Positions 32,900 through 46,418 of a DNA stretch of 64,000 nucleotides are shown one piece after another. Position numbers and translations under genes: made by a program. The stretch is from Calonectria ilicicola. Taxonomy: Eukaryota; Ascomycota; Sordariomycetes; Hypocreales; Nectriaceae. Every line of letters starts with the position of its first letter. Within the stretch, counting starts at the first letter, position 1. The stretch is from contig CP085832.1 of NCBI GenBank assembly GCA_020809705.1, positions 1,302,001 through 1,366,000 on the forward strand, given 5' to 3'. The notes under the pieces were generated by a model. The model had not been told where the DNA came from, did not search any database, and saw only the letters and a program-made list of their open reading frames with translations.

Positions 32900-35800
32900 T
32901 TTCTAGTCTACAGCTTCCGCGTTGATAGAATCGGGGAAGAGAGAAACGAGGTGAGCAGATCACACACAAGCTCACAGGGTCCTCGGGGGGGCAGCCAGCC
33001 GTCTTATCATGGCTGGAAGCTCCCTGTGTTCAGTGACGGCCTCAAGGGACGCCGCTTAGCGTCATTGTGTGAGACACGGCATCCCGCTAATGTGAGCCAG
33101 TGGCCATGATCCATGAATCAAGCTGCGAGCTGTCGCTGTAAGTGAGGGTCCGGTACTCCGTCCCCCCCGGTCCATCAGCCCGCGACCCGCTTCGGCGTGC
33201 AAGGGGAATAGGAGCGCCGTGGTTGGACGACGGCGCGCAGTGGCACGGCCAATGCTGCTCTTCAGGATCAACATTCACCATCATGGCTCCCAGCGCGTGT
33301 CCCTCATCATTTTTGTCTTTGCCTTGCGGAGCCAATGGGTCAGCCTGTGATTGCGGGGACGGCTCGAGCCAGGCTAGACCCTGTACAGCAGAGCAAAAAG
33401 CACCAGCCGCCTCCATCATCGTGCTCCCGCACACGAGTTGCAGCTTGTGTGTATGCAACAACACCAGATGCTGCCCTCGTGGTTGGTCGGTCTGGGGTGT
33501 TGTTGTCGTACTTCTTAAACACTTTTTCTTGGCTCGCACACAACCCGCCTGTGTAAATCCTGATGACTGCATATGCGATGCCGTCTCGACAGACCATACA
33601 CACACACACGCACACATGCACATGCATCTCCCTCCCTCTCTCTCTCTCCGTCCATCTATCTAGCCCGTGCAGCTGAACCGTCCTCCCAGAGCTTAATAAT
33701 TCATACGACTTTCCCGCCACCAAGCACCAAAGCTACCCTCCCATCCCATTGCGACAGCAACCATGATTGATTGATCCCTCCTCGGCCTGTCTTGTCACAC
33801 CGCAACCGCCTCCTGCTGTGTGACTTGGCCGTGTCGACGGCGCCCCTCACCATGTCTCGCTTGCAGGCCCTTCTCTCGATCAAGGCCGGACCAGCCATGC
33901 CGGCCTGCAACCCGGTCGGGAGCGTTGACTGCTGCGTCCCAGCCAGCTAATTGGGCTTTTCACCAAATTCAGCCGCCGGTTTCTCCAACCCCTCATTTCG
34001 TCCTTGCCCGTGGCAACTTGCTCGCAACCAAAATACGATGCGGATCGCTGGGGGTGGCCTCAACCGCCAGCCGGTGTATCGGTTCAGCGCCACGGAACCA
34101 AGCCCGCGCCTCTAGTTCCGTTCTGTACCGTGTACATCGACATGAATCCGCAAGCTTGTTCGAAAGGGAATCGTGGAACTGGCGGTCTGCCCCCAGAGGC
34201 CTTGGCTACATTTAGCGTACATCTATCCGCCCAGTCCTGAGGCATGGGCTCTCCTCTCTCATTCCCCCCTGGGGGGGTTTGAGTTGACGAAGCTCATGGT
34301 CTGTCTCGCTCCGAGTCGCTCCATCGCACCATCCAACGGCGTCCGATCCATCACAGCCATTCTTCGACTGCGTCCATGATCTTGCATCCACGCATCTGAC
34401 AACGACAAGTCACATGTACATGCATCAATGTGTGCCCCGAGAGAAGTGACAACAACAACCCCTCTTCTTCCTCTTCCCTTGAACACCGTCAAAGAAAGAC
34501 AAAGAAAAAACAGCATGCTCGATCGGCTTCACTGCCCACACCACCATCAAGTTTCAAGCCTCTGCGATTGGAGAGCAATGTCTGCGGACCGACCCGTTCT
34601 CCAGCCTCACTGGCTAAGATAACGGAACCCCAAGCATCTTCTAGCAAGGCTACTCCTGTAGTCCTTGTGCTGGAGGGCTAGACTAGCTGGGGCTATGGGG
34701 AGACACTTGCCCGTCCACGGGCCAAGCGTCCGCAACCGAGTGACACGGCGCAAATTTGGTCCTCGAACCGTCCCAGTATCCGGCACTCAATTATCTCCGC
34801 CCGAGACGGCAATTATGGTTCCCCCTCCTTGCTCACTGTGCCCAGCATGGGCCATTGGGCACTCGGGCCAGCTTTCGCATTAGTCTTGTCGATCCCGCGC
34901 GCCACACCAGACAGACAGACACTGCTTTTCACGCCAGCCGTGGCCCCGTCCATTGAGTGGCCATTGATGAACTGAGACACCACCACCCAGCCATTGGCAA
35001 CAAGCATTCGCTAGGGTACTGCGTCCGAGTCCTTTTGGGCACCCTGTAGCTCCGAAATCCGGCGATCGCAATTGGCCGCTCGCCATGCTTTGGCCATGGC
35101 CAAATAGCGGGAGCGAGGCGTTCACGTCGCGAGCTGAACAACCCAAAGATCTGAGAGATGGGTTGCCATTTGTCTCAACACCTTGTGAGACATGACGTAG
35201 ACAGCGGTACGCGCGTGGCAGACTTTTCTTTTTTTTTTTCCCCATCATCTCCCTTCCCTTACCTCGTGTCAGTCAGTCGTAGACTCATTTCCGGCCGTAA
35301 TCACCGGACTGGTAATCTCATCCCCTCCCAAGACACCCGTCGTTCCAGATGTCAGATACTGCAAGATCTCACGGGGGCTACTGTACGCGGCAGGCTCTTT
35401 AGACCAGCACCATGAACCGTGGGTCGTATTCCCTGTGTCGCTCTCTCTTTTTGGGACAACGCCCCATGTATAGACACGTAGCCGCTGGGGCCATGCGGAG
35501 CTCAAGACATGAATGAGATGGGTGGAAATTGATATTCCCAATTCAGCTCGGCCAGCCAGGTAACTCAGTTACTGTGGGCCGCTCACTCAATCGTGCAATT
35601 CGCTCCATCGGTTCTGAGACTTTGCGCCATCAGATGCGCTCCCACCCATCCTTTTCGTAGTGAAAACTAGGGTCCTTTTTCGTCACTTGATCGGCGGGAG
35701 CATCGTTGAATCCCAATCCCCTAGCCGCGGTATCTCTGGAGACCCAGTACACTACGTATCTTCCTTGATCTTAGGTCAAGCCTCCATCTCAGCTAGGCGG

Positions 35801-36790
35801 ATCCATACTTTTTTAGGCAACACAGATGGAGAGGGTCATGGAAAAAATCTCCGAGCGATGCCTCATTGAGAATGGTTGTTTGGATTGACGTATGAGATCC
35901 CGGTCAGCGGGATGCTCACACCAAGCGATCTCTCGGCTGGTGAAGTAACCGAGCCATTGGCTCAACGCCAATGCAAACTCACCACTCAATTCGCACCCTG
36001 TCCTCTCATCACTTGACCAGGGTGGGCCATTATCAGTTTGGAGGAAATTTCTCTCCTCCGTGCTTCTACATTTTACGTGATAGACCTGCGACGCTCCTTT
36101 TCCCTCCTGGCAAAGTGAAGGGTGAAACGACTCTACGCTTTTTTACCGACTAAGAAACCCTAAACAGAAGTCATAGTTGGGGGCGTCTTAGTCCATTAGT
36201 CCAACCATCTCTAGACCACAAATAACATCGCGGTTGCCGTGGTTGTATTAATGCAGAAAGAAAAAAACATCGATGGCACTACTATCATGGCTGCTCTTTT
36301 TGGCGCTAAATACGACTGGCTGCAGATTGCGTAGATGGCTTCGATGGGACGGAACTGGCTTGAATCGGCGGCTGACGATCCTGCACGTTATGCAACTCAT
36401 AGCGTCTTTTCCCGAAAGCTAACTATCGTGATGACTTTTTGGGTTTTATCATGCAGTGGATCCGAATGGATTTCTTCAGCATGTATCACTGAAACGTGGA
36501 TTGATGTGACAATCGATGACAGCTTATATTCCACAATCCAGTTCGAAACACCGGGGGAGGGGCGCCGAACCAATATTGGATCTGCCATGCCATATCATCC
36601 ATTGTGTGTCCCAGTGACGATCAATTCCAACATGTTGATCTCTTGGTCATTGCTTTTGTCTTGTCTCTAATTAGTCCGTCATAGTTGCCCACCATGACAA
36701 GGGACATCCATGAGAAAACACCTTCGCTATGCACACTGGGAACTCCCATCCCAGTCTTGCCTACCCTAGACATTTCCCTTATGGGGCTGA
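32900..36790. other. 3.9-kb gene-free stretch upstream of the oxygenase gene
   Basis: Lies between the oxygenase start and the stop of the AMSH gene. No frame with plausible product or splice sites. It holds CA- and CT-rich tracts and could be a long regulatory region. Confidence 0.45.
33597..33648. repeat. CA-rich then CT-rich low-complexity tract
   Basis: ACACACAC with variants, followed by CCCTCCCTCTCTCTCTCTCC, about 0.7 kb upstream of the oxygenase start. Confidence 0.8.
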
Positions 36791-38550
36791 TTATTTCTTT
36801 GATCGAAGATCGTGTACGTAGAATTCTAGCTTATCACTCTCATACACGTGTCCTAGAGGTTGCTCTGCTTTGCAGTAGAGATTGTCAATCGAATGCTGAT
36901 GGAATGTCTCCTCACGGCTGCAGTTTAGGATGTGGTCGAGGCCTGGTGGGTGAGTAAGTCGGAAAATGCCGTAACTAGCAACATAGTGTCAGTCTAACCT
37001 ATACTCGACAAGGATGATGGTGTTTTAGACTTACGAAGGGTTGAATTTCGGGGCGCAAACGATGGCTATACTTTCAGGCATCATGACCTGATAACCAGAT
37101 TGCGTATGCAGGTCCCTGGAGCTCATGAAACAAGTCTGCGTTGGATGAGTGTGGATCCATCCCAATACAAGAAGGTCCTCATTGATGCAATAGTCAAACA
37201 TGGAACCCTCATTCTCAGTCTCGCATGTATCAGGTGTACACTTCTGATCCGGAATCAAGAGACAGCGGACAAATAGTGCATTGTTAATGGGTGTGCCGCA
37301 GAGGATTCCACACATTTCTAGGCCCCGACGAGTATTATCGGAGGCAATCTTTAAGAAGGTCTCGCGAAGATTCTTGGGTAAGAAGAGTGACCGAACAGGA
37401 TCCCCGTTCTCAAGGTATGCACCAGGCTTAAATGTTAGCCGCTCCTTCTTAGGGAGTGGCGGGGAGGTTAGTTCTTCTCTGGCTGGAAGTTCTTGAGGTG
37501 GAAGTTCCTTGGGTGGCAGTGAAGGTCGGCCATCTTGCGCTGGAGGCGGTGTAGGTATGAGTGGCTGGATATCAGCCAGAGGGACCTTCCGGGGCACGCT
37601 TGGGGCAACTAGAGGTTGTTCAGGGTCCTTTGGCGGAAGAACTGGTCTCTTAGGGGGAAGGGCAGGCTGTGGCTGTGATGGTGTCGAGGAATATTCAGAA
37701 GACTCGAATTGGACGGGCCTGTGTCGTGAAATGGAGGGGTAGCTGTAAGTAGATGCTGCTATTGGACCAGGATCATAGCTGGCCCGTTGTCGTTCACGAG
37801 AAGAGTCTAGGGCCTGTCTGGTAGCCTCCATTTGCCGCTGTAGCTCGACATCGTCGACAATGCGTGATTGTGAGTCCCATTGATCCCATCTACCTCCCAT
37901 TCGCCGCGGCGCTAGGTCTTCGTCTGAGAAACCTGCTTGTCTCGTCGCACGCCTAGCCGTGTCCCTCCGCACCAATTCCTTTTGAGCAAGGTCGACGGCT
38001 AGATCTTGATTTTCGAATGCGTCTAGAATTTTCGCGTTGCCGCTAAGGCTGGGGTCTCGAGCTGCAAATTGGGCATATTTGGATGAGGGGCGTGATGAAT
38101 CCTCTTTGGTTGGTGCTAAGCGTTCCCACTCCTTGCAGGAATTTTCGATTTCGGGTTTTAGATCCTCAAGGTCTTGAATGACTCTATCAATTCGTTTCAT
38201 CAATGGTCGATAAACCTTTTTGCTATCGGGGTCCTTGATATTGGGATGCGACGGGATGCATTTGAGGATGAGTACTGAGTGCCGGTAGAGCATCATGTAG
38301 GCGCGGCCGTAGTCGCCATCCTTAATGGCAAAGGAAGCCTAAGAGGGGATCTGGCGATTAGCATGCGCATAGCGACAGGCGGGATCGATTGGGAGAAACG
38401 GAAGAAGCGTACCTCTTGGTACAGCGTCTCGGCAGCTCTGGTCCAGTGCTTAATGGGAATATTTGTATTGAACGTAAAGTTTTCGGCTTGCGCTACGAGC
38501 TCCTTGACGCTTTGGGGCCGATTCGCCCGCATAGAAGCGTGGGAATCCAT
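36791..38550 (-). CDS. AMSH/Sst2-like JAMM deubiquitinase, 541 aa
   Basis: Exons 38413-38550, 37035-38338 and 36791-36974 (542 codons). 38550 is the first ATG in frame. The N-terminus (RPQSVKELVAQAENFTFN) begins the USP8-dimerisation/MIT-like helical domain (about 1-120). A Pro-rich low-complexity linker follows, with repeated PPK motifs (about 260-345). The C-terminal JAMM domain has Glu in GLEMCGILCG and the zinc motif HTHPTQTCFMSSRD, with His442, His444 and Asp455. The tail after the last intron (YGIFRLTHPPGLD) is the usual AMSH ending. These enzymes trim Lys63-linked ubiquitin from cargo at endosomes and bind ESCRT-0. VPS4, the ESCRT-III ATPase, lies 3.4 kb away. Confidence 0.95.
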
Positions 38551-39932
38551 GCTGGAAGCGAATGGACGTGCAATCGATGAGCGGTTCGTGGGTTTCCGCG
38601 GAAGAGGCGCTGTCGCGTGTGTGGTGGGAGGGCACAGGTGGGCAGCGATTAGGATATGGATTGTGTCGTCGTGGTCGTGGTCTTCATCATGTTCATGTAA
38701 AGGTGACAAATCAAAATTTGTTTTCAAAGAGCTGCCTGGCACTGAAACTGTTTCGAACGGTGGTTGCGGTTGTTTAGGTCAGGCAGCCTCTCTGGTTCCT
38801 GAGCCACCGTCAAACCACTGGCTAACCCGTGCCCCTCCAACGTCATGCGGCTGGGACACAGAAGTGATGGCGGGGCAGTGACGAAAGATGACTCCTTAGA
38901 TGCTTAGGCACGAGATTCTATGCTTTAAACGAGGTTGAAGCTGGATATGTGTTTAAAGGGGGGCGCTGTGGCTTGAGCTGCTGCCATTGGTGGCTGGGGC
39001 CATGCGCCTGCTGCAGGGCTTTGCTCACTTTTTTGCCCGCCGAAAGAGCGCTGGCGCAGCAGGTAAGCTTCTGTCAGTCGCCGTGGCGTGTTTCTGAGAC
39101 GGCCATCATGCAATTCTGGCCGCCACGCCATGATGTTCTCATATCTGATGTCTGATGTTTGAAGCTCAGTTCCCTTGCTTGTGACTCGTCGCTCTGCGCC
39201 GACACGATATGCAGCCTATCGCCTCCTTGCGCATTAATTACGATTGCTGTTGTCGCATCCGGCAGTAGATTTCCGTCGTTCCGCCCCTTGTTGAACGACT
39301 TGTTGGGGGCGTCATCGCCAAGGAGGCCAAGTGCACCAGTTGCTCTGGAGGCCCGTCCATGATGGGTGCTTGTGAGGTACGTAATATGACATATTACGCC
39401 CCAGCGCGCTGGGAATAAGCCAGAGATGGGCGCGGCAGTGTCATGATGGGGAAAACGGCGGCGACAAAAGCAGGGACCAACTCACCGTCCCGTGCTCCTC
39501 CGATCGCCTCTGCCGCTTCGGCAATGCCCTCTACGACGTCTTGACCGCTCGCCCCATTTTCTCCTCCGTTTTCTTCCATCGCCAACAATTATCGACGTGT
39601 ATGTAGAGTAGCATCAAATCACCGCCACCATGTCCAGTCTGTGCTCCCCACGACTCCCCACGGAAGAACTTCCGAATCGGCCCATCGACCCATCCATCCA
39701 TGCTCATGACACCTGGTAGCCAAGCAATGACCACAATGCGACCAGGAATCCGTTGCCATGAGCATGCTAGGGTATTTACCCAGCCGACTGAAAACAAGTA
39801 GATAAATTCTCCTGAGCCCAGCCTTTTTGGGCAAAGCCACAAGATAGAATCTTTTTCATCTGATCTAAGAGTTTTAAGTTAAACATCACTTTACAAGTCT
39901 CGCCGCTTCACTTACACGCCAAATACATTACA
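38551..39932. other. intergenic region between AMSH-like and 233-aa genes
   Basis: Divergent promoter space. A doubtful two-exon gene (39074-39579, minus) is listed separately; nothing else is supported. Confidence 0.45.
39074..39579 (-). CDS. doubtful small two-exon gene, 142 aa
   Basis: Exon 39486-39579 (MEENGGENGASGQDVVEGIA...) ends at a good donor (GACG, gtgagt). Joining it to 39074-39408 after a TTATTCCCAG acceptor gives 143 in-frame codons. The product is Gly/Ala-rich and acidic at the start and resembles no family I know. Without splicing, the frame closes after about 60 residues. The ATG context (GCGATGG) is fair. It could equally be chance in GC-rich DNA. Confidence 0.22.
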
Positions 39933-40694
39933 ATGGCCGCCATCAAGAACCAGTCTTCCGTCTACGTCACCGAGATGAAGGTGCCAGCCAATGTTGAGGA
40001 TATGGCTTCCCGTACGTTGAGATGGACAAAAAAAGATTTTACCAACCCTCTTGCTAACATCATGTTGATAGGTGCCGTGAGCTCAGCCGTCGACGTCTTC
40101 TCCATCGATGATGGTCAAGTCTCTGTCCCCAACGATCGATGCCCTGTAGAGGCTCTCTTCTCGACCTTGCAGAAAATTTCAAATGCCTTCCACCTTGATG
40201 TCGATTCTGAGCTTGACTTGAATAGCCGTGAATCTCTTCACCGCATCCTTCAAGCCAACTTTGACAGCGATACTCAGGGCTTCCTGGAGCAGGAGACATC
40301 TGACATCTTTGCTCACCTCAGCTCAACCCAAAAGGCCCGAATCCTGGCCCAGGCCATCGCCTCCACCACTCTCATCTTCTCCCGGCTTGCTGAGACTGGC
40401 CGCACCATCACATACGGCCTCCTCAACCGCGAGGCCCAGCTCTTTGCTGAGAGCGATCAGCGAACTCTGATGCAGGACTCCATTGAGGATAGCTCTGTCT
40501 TTGAGCGATGCGAGCTCAGGAGTGACATCACAAAGGCCATCAAGGCCGCCATGGAAGCAGAGGAATCTCCTTCCACCCCACAGCCGTTTGCTTCTGATGA
40601 CAAGGTGGATTTCATGTTTTCTCCCAACGCCGCACACGAGCGCCCCAAGAACATGGGACTTCCCTGGGGTTTCACCATCATGTCCATTAACTAA
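39933..40694 (+). CDS. conserved-looking protein of unknown function, 233 aa
   Basis: Exons 39933-40011 and 40072-40694. The 60-bp intron (gtacgt...ttgctaac...gatag) is a multiple of three with no stop, so the unspliced frame is also open and would add 20 residues; the site quality makes splicing very likely. The protein is acidic and helical (EALFSTLQKISNAFHLDVDS, STQKARILAQAIASTTLIF), with a Pro/Ser-rich C-terminus, no signal peptide and no membrane segment. I do not recognise a family. The gene converges on prefoldin subunit 6, with 207 bp between stops. Confidence 0.8.
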   Translation: MAAIKNQSSVYVTEMKVPANVEDMASRTLRWTKKDFTNPLANIMLIGAVSSAVDVFSIDDGQVSVPNDRCPVEALFSTLQKISNAFHLDVDSELDLNSRESLHRILQANFDSDTQGFLEQETSDIFAHLSSTQKARILAQAIASTTLIFSRLAETGRTITYGLLNREAQLFAESDQRTLMQDSIEDSSVFERCELRSDITKAIKAAMEAEESPSTPQPFASDDKVDFMFSPNAAHERPKNMGLPWGFTIMSIN

Positions 40695-40901
40695 TATGAA
40701 TGAATGTTTGGGTATACGGAAATACGACTATGGTGTCGTAGGCGTTTGGATTTGGGTTGGGTAGCGTCCTTTTTCACGACTAGGCAGGCGTCTCTTTTTT
40801 TTTTAATATCGCAGCCGAAGTCTTCTAGATCTCTTCACGGCCATAAGTCGTTAGAATACACTCAACTCATGATTTAATGTCATCTTTGCTGTTCGCCCCT
40901 T

Positions 40902-41458
40902 TTATTTGGCTTCCTTGCCCTTGCCGGCGGCGGCTTGAGCCCCGGATTGGAGCTGAATAATTTCCATCTTCTTCTTTTCGATATTGTCCTGGGTTTCCTT
41001 GATCTGGTCCTCTAATCTTGTACTGTGGTTTTATTTTCGGTTAGCGAGTTGATTGCTGTGTGGAGCAAATATTTGGTAGGGCTCACATCTCCTTGCTGAT
41101 AAAGTCTAGACGGCCCTTGACTATGCCCTCGGCCTCTATCTTGTCCTGCTTCAACAATACGGGACCTGCAAGCTTGTAGATGGTCTCTCCATCTCCCAGT
41201 CTCTCAAATTCCTAATTTAGGGTTAGCTAGCTTCATGCTACTTGGATGAAAGGGGGGCGACGCACTTGTTGCACACCCAAGTTCTCTTGCTTCTGGCCCT
41301 CAAGCTTTTGCCGCGACGCCACGGAGTTTTGGAGCTCTGTCGGATGTGTCAGCCGCCACACTTTCGTGGTCATGGTTGTGGCGATGGTGATACGTGCCTT
41401 GCTGGAGCTTCTGGTACTCCTCAGAGAGGGCTTGGAGGCGAGCTTGGACTTCGGCCAT
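40902..41458 (-). CDS. YKE2: prefoldin subunit 6, 125 aa
   Basis: Exons 41398-41458, 41266-41336, 41087-41211 and 40902-41022 (126 codons). A beta-type prefoldin: an N-terminal helix (LQALSEEYQKLQQELQNSV), a beta-hairpin core (ETIYKLAGPVLLKQDKIEAE) and a C-terminal helix (RLEDQIKETQDNIEKKKMEI), the two helices forming the coiled-coil tentacle that delivers unfolded actin and tubulin to the CCT chaperonin. Length matches the yeast protein. Oddity: the first intron has a GC donor (CAAG, gcacgt) with a CTGAC branch site and GACAG acceptor; only this choice restores QELQN in frame. Head to head with VPS4. Confidence 0.95.
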
Positions 41459-43336
<1,878 letters not shown>

Positions 43337-43888
43337 ACGTCGACATTGGAGTGGGAGGAGTTTTCAGCAAATCTTTGGCATGGCGGCGTCTCGAGGAGTT
43401 TCTTGGCATTCCGGATGAGTTGATGATACATGTTGGTTTCTTAGGAGTCGGAGGATTCTTGAGTCTAAGCGTGAGCTTGATAGTTGGTAAAGACATCCTA
43501 TGTGTTGTCTTTATGGACTAGTGGTGTACTGCGTGTACTGTTCGTCTGCATGATGTACTGAGTATCCAGTGTGTTGGATGTCACTATTTGTGGAACCGTG
43601 TGTATCCAAGCACCTAATCTAACAAGGAACCGGGCAACGATCACGGAGGAAGAAAAGAGGAAATCTAGAGTCACGATTTAAACTGCAAGACAATTACTTG
43701 CCTACCTTCAAAAGGAGAGGTAGCGAGTCTCAAGCTTCAAGATTCAACTCACAGTTCGGACGATGACGTCGTCTGCCCAAGGCGGTAAAGGGCGGCAGAA
43801 CATGTGAAATTCCAATTCGTGACTGGAGGCATGGAGCTATGCACAGTCAGGCGATAATCACCCCAGAGTCGTCTTTGTTCCTCTCTTA
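43337..43888. other. intergenic, VPS4 to Mtf1-like gene
   Basis: 3' UTR of VPS4 and promoter of the next gene on the same strand; no frame of note. Confidence 0.5.
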
Positions 43889-45739
43889 ATGTTCGCCCGT
43901 CTTCAGGATGCGCGAACGGCCCTCTCGAGGCCGGTCCGCCGGGCTGTTGTCGCGAATGCCCGCGCGGCTAGCTCGGCCAGGCTTACAAGCGACTTGCTGA
44001 ACCCCAGCAACAAGGTGGCTGAGAAGCTTCACAAGACCGGCCTGTGGGAGGTCGGCCGAAGAAAGAAGTCTGCCCCTCCAGGCGAAAAACATCGATTAAA
44101 TATTGTAAGCAGTGGGCTCTGTGGTATGTGATTTGTTGGGTTGTGAAGTTTCCTGTAGACAGACTAGAGACTAACCGGCGCATTTTACTCCGTAGACGAC
44201 ATCATGCAATACCTCGGGCCTTCGCTCCAACGCCATCGTGGATGCGACTTGATCGATATGAACCCCGGCGCTGGCGTCTGGAGCCGCAAGCTCCACGAGG
44301 TTATCCAACCACGAAAACACATCATGATGGAGAAGGACGCCGAATTATACAAACCCTTCCTCAAAGACCTTCTCGCGAAGGACAATGTCGAACTCGTACC
44401 GAAATCAGGCATTGTCTGGAGAGATCTAAACGAGATGCTAAACGAACATCTCCCTAACCAAGTTGAAGTTGATAAGACGGCCGAGCCGGAGCGTAACGAC
44501 ACACTACTGGTGAGCGTCAACCTCGCCATGTACCCACCCAAGGCGTTCCAAATGTTCGAGTGCGTGAGCACGATGGTGCTGTACCAGTTCATGTCAAGCA
44601 TTCGCACATCGTCATTGTTTCAAAAGTATGGACTTGTCCGAATGCTCGTTTGGGTCAATGACGACGGCAAGCGCAAGCTGCTTCCGCGCTCCATCGTCCG
44701 CCGTAGACGCAGCGCTTTCGAGGCAGACCTGTCATGCGAATGGATCCACGAGATTGCGGGCAAGGACAGCGAAGTCGAGAGCCGCACCGAGCTGCGTGAT
44801 GAGTGGATTAATTTGGAGTCTGGATTCCAGACGCTCGAACGCATGAAGAAGGCCGGCCTAACACCACCACCAGGGCGTGAGACTGCGATGTACAAGACAC
44901 TGATGAGCAGCCCTGAGATTGCCGGCAGGCGTCTTGCAGGAGTCGAGAGGCCACGGCTCAACAGGCCATTCCGTCAGGAGCTGGAAGAACTCGAGGCTGC
45001 CTATGCAACCGAGGGCGGCGAGATACCGAAGCGCCTAAAGACGTTACGGTTTCGCGAAAAGTACGACGGGGAAGATGCCGTGACGTATCTCGAACTCCTC
45101 CAGGAGCGTGAGTCTATCTCACAGATGAAACCAAGCTCTGCTGCGTTTGTACGCAGCGATGCGGCATGGAACCAGAAGATGCAGTCTCTCAAGAAGAACA
45201 CACGCAACGAGTTCATCATGCTGCGAGATAACTACCACGTCTTTCGACAGGACCCGCCGTCGCTTCTCTGGGACCAGCGCCCCTATGAGCCGCTCGCGGT
45301 GCAACCCGAGGACTTCTTCCCCAACGTGCCGTGCGCACTGCTCGACTTCCAGCCACAAGCTATGCACCCGCTGCTGCGCCAACACGGCCCCTCGACGTCG
45401 CGAGCCGGCGACGTGTCGGATGTGATGCTGCGTTTCTGGTTCTCGCACAGCCTGCTGCCGGCCGCCAAGGCCATGGACGGCGTGTGGCCCGGCTTCGGCG
45501 ACCTGTTTTCCGAGTGCGCGACGCTCAGCGATGTGCGGCGCGGCGGCAGCCCCATGAGCGACGAGGGCCAGGTGTGCGCCCGCGCCCTGAACAAGCACCA
45601 GTGGTCCGACATTCTCGAGGCCTTTATGAACTGGCCCTTCCGGCCCTCGTATTCACAGCTCGTGGGGCGTTTGATGGACGATCACGAGTTCGAGGACAGC
45701 GAGGACGACGGCAAGTCAGGGGCTCAGGGTTCTGTGTAG
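43889..45739 (+). CDS. mitochondrial transcription factor Mtf1-like (rRNA adenine dimethylase fold), 592 aa
   Basis: Exons 43889-44123 and 44196-45739 (593 codons), with a 72-bp intron. The Arg/Ala-rich N-terminus (MFARLQDARTALSRPVRRAV) is a typical mitochondrial presequence. The fold is that of an S-adenosylmethionine-dependent rRNA dimethylase: motif I reads DLIDMNPGAGVWSRKLHEV (about 90-110), motif II MMEKDAELYKPFL, and LVSVNLAMYPP stands in the place of the catalytic NLPY. The missing NLPY suggests it no longer methylates and instead serves as promoter-opening factor for the mitochondrial RNA polymerase, as yeast Mtf1 does. It is longer than yeast Mtf1 (341 aa), with an acidic tail (DDHEFEDSEDDGK), as usual for filamentous fungi. 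Confidence 0.85.
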
Positions 45740-46418
45740 ATGGAAAACAAACATGCATGCATATCTCCTTAAAATCGGGCAGTGTAACAAAACAATGTAC
45801 AAGTAAAATCTTAGATACAAACAAAAAGAACTGGAATAGACATAGAAACGGATAATCTCTTCGCTAAAATAACCAAGAGGGTGATGGAATGAATATATGG
45901 CATATACAAAACGTCAATTTCTCAATCTTGTTGCGTGATGAAGCTTCCTATGAATAATGCATGTGGACAAGATGACTGAACAAATCTTGGCTTGATAGTA
46001 GTAATGATATAGCAATTGTGACCTAATATGGCCAACTGAACAGCATCTTTCAATGTCATCACCCGCATTGCTTGGGCTATTCCTAAGCTCCAACTTCCTG
46101 TTTCCCACTCACTTCATAATTTTGCCAGTTGGGCTTTCGTCTAATACGATAAATTTAAAACACCAATCCATTTAATTCAAACTTGTAATGAAATTGACAA
46201 ATGCTAAGTCATGCTAGAAAACCTCCTCGCCGGGAGTCCGCCCCATGGTAATGATTTTGGTTCTATCTATTCCCAGAACCCCGTGGCCAGCAAATATCCT
46301 CACCAGGACATGATAGTCACACCAACCTGTCACACCAAAACGCCGTCGCCGTGCAATCTCACTAGACAAAAAACCACACAATGCAGCCAAGGATGTCTTA
46401 GTCCCTTGTCGTGACACA
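45740..46418. other. gap between convergent gene ends
   Basis: AT-rich 3' UTR sequence of the Mtf1-like and GT90 genes; nothing else seen. Confidence 0.55.

Noticed and set aside
33087..33663. Overlapping frames of 173-178 codons on both strands upstream of the oxygenase
   Set aside because: They mirror each other in GC-rich, low-complexity DNA with CA/CT tracts; no domain, no splice partners.
38551..38742. His/Asp-rich N-terminal extension of the AMSH-like protein
   Set aside because: The open frame begins with GTG at 38742 and contains no ATG before 38550, so it is most likely 5' UTR.
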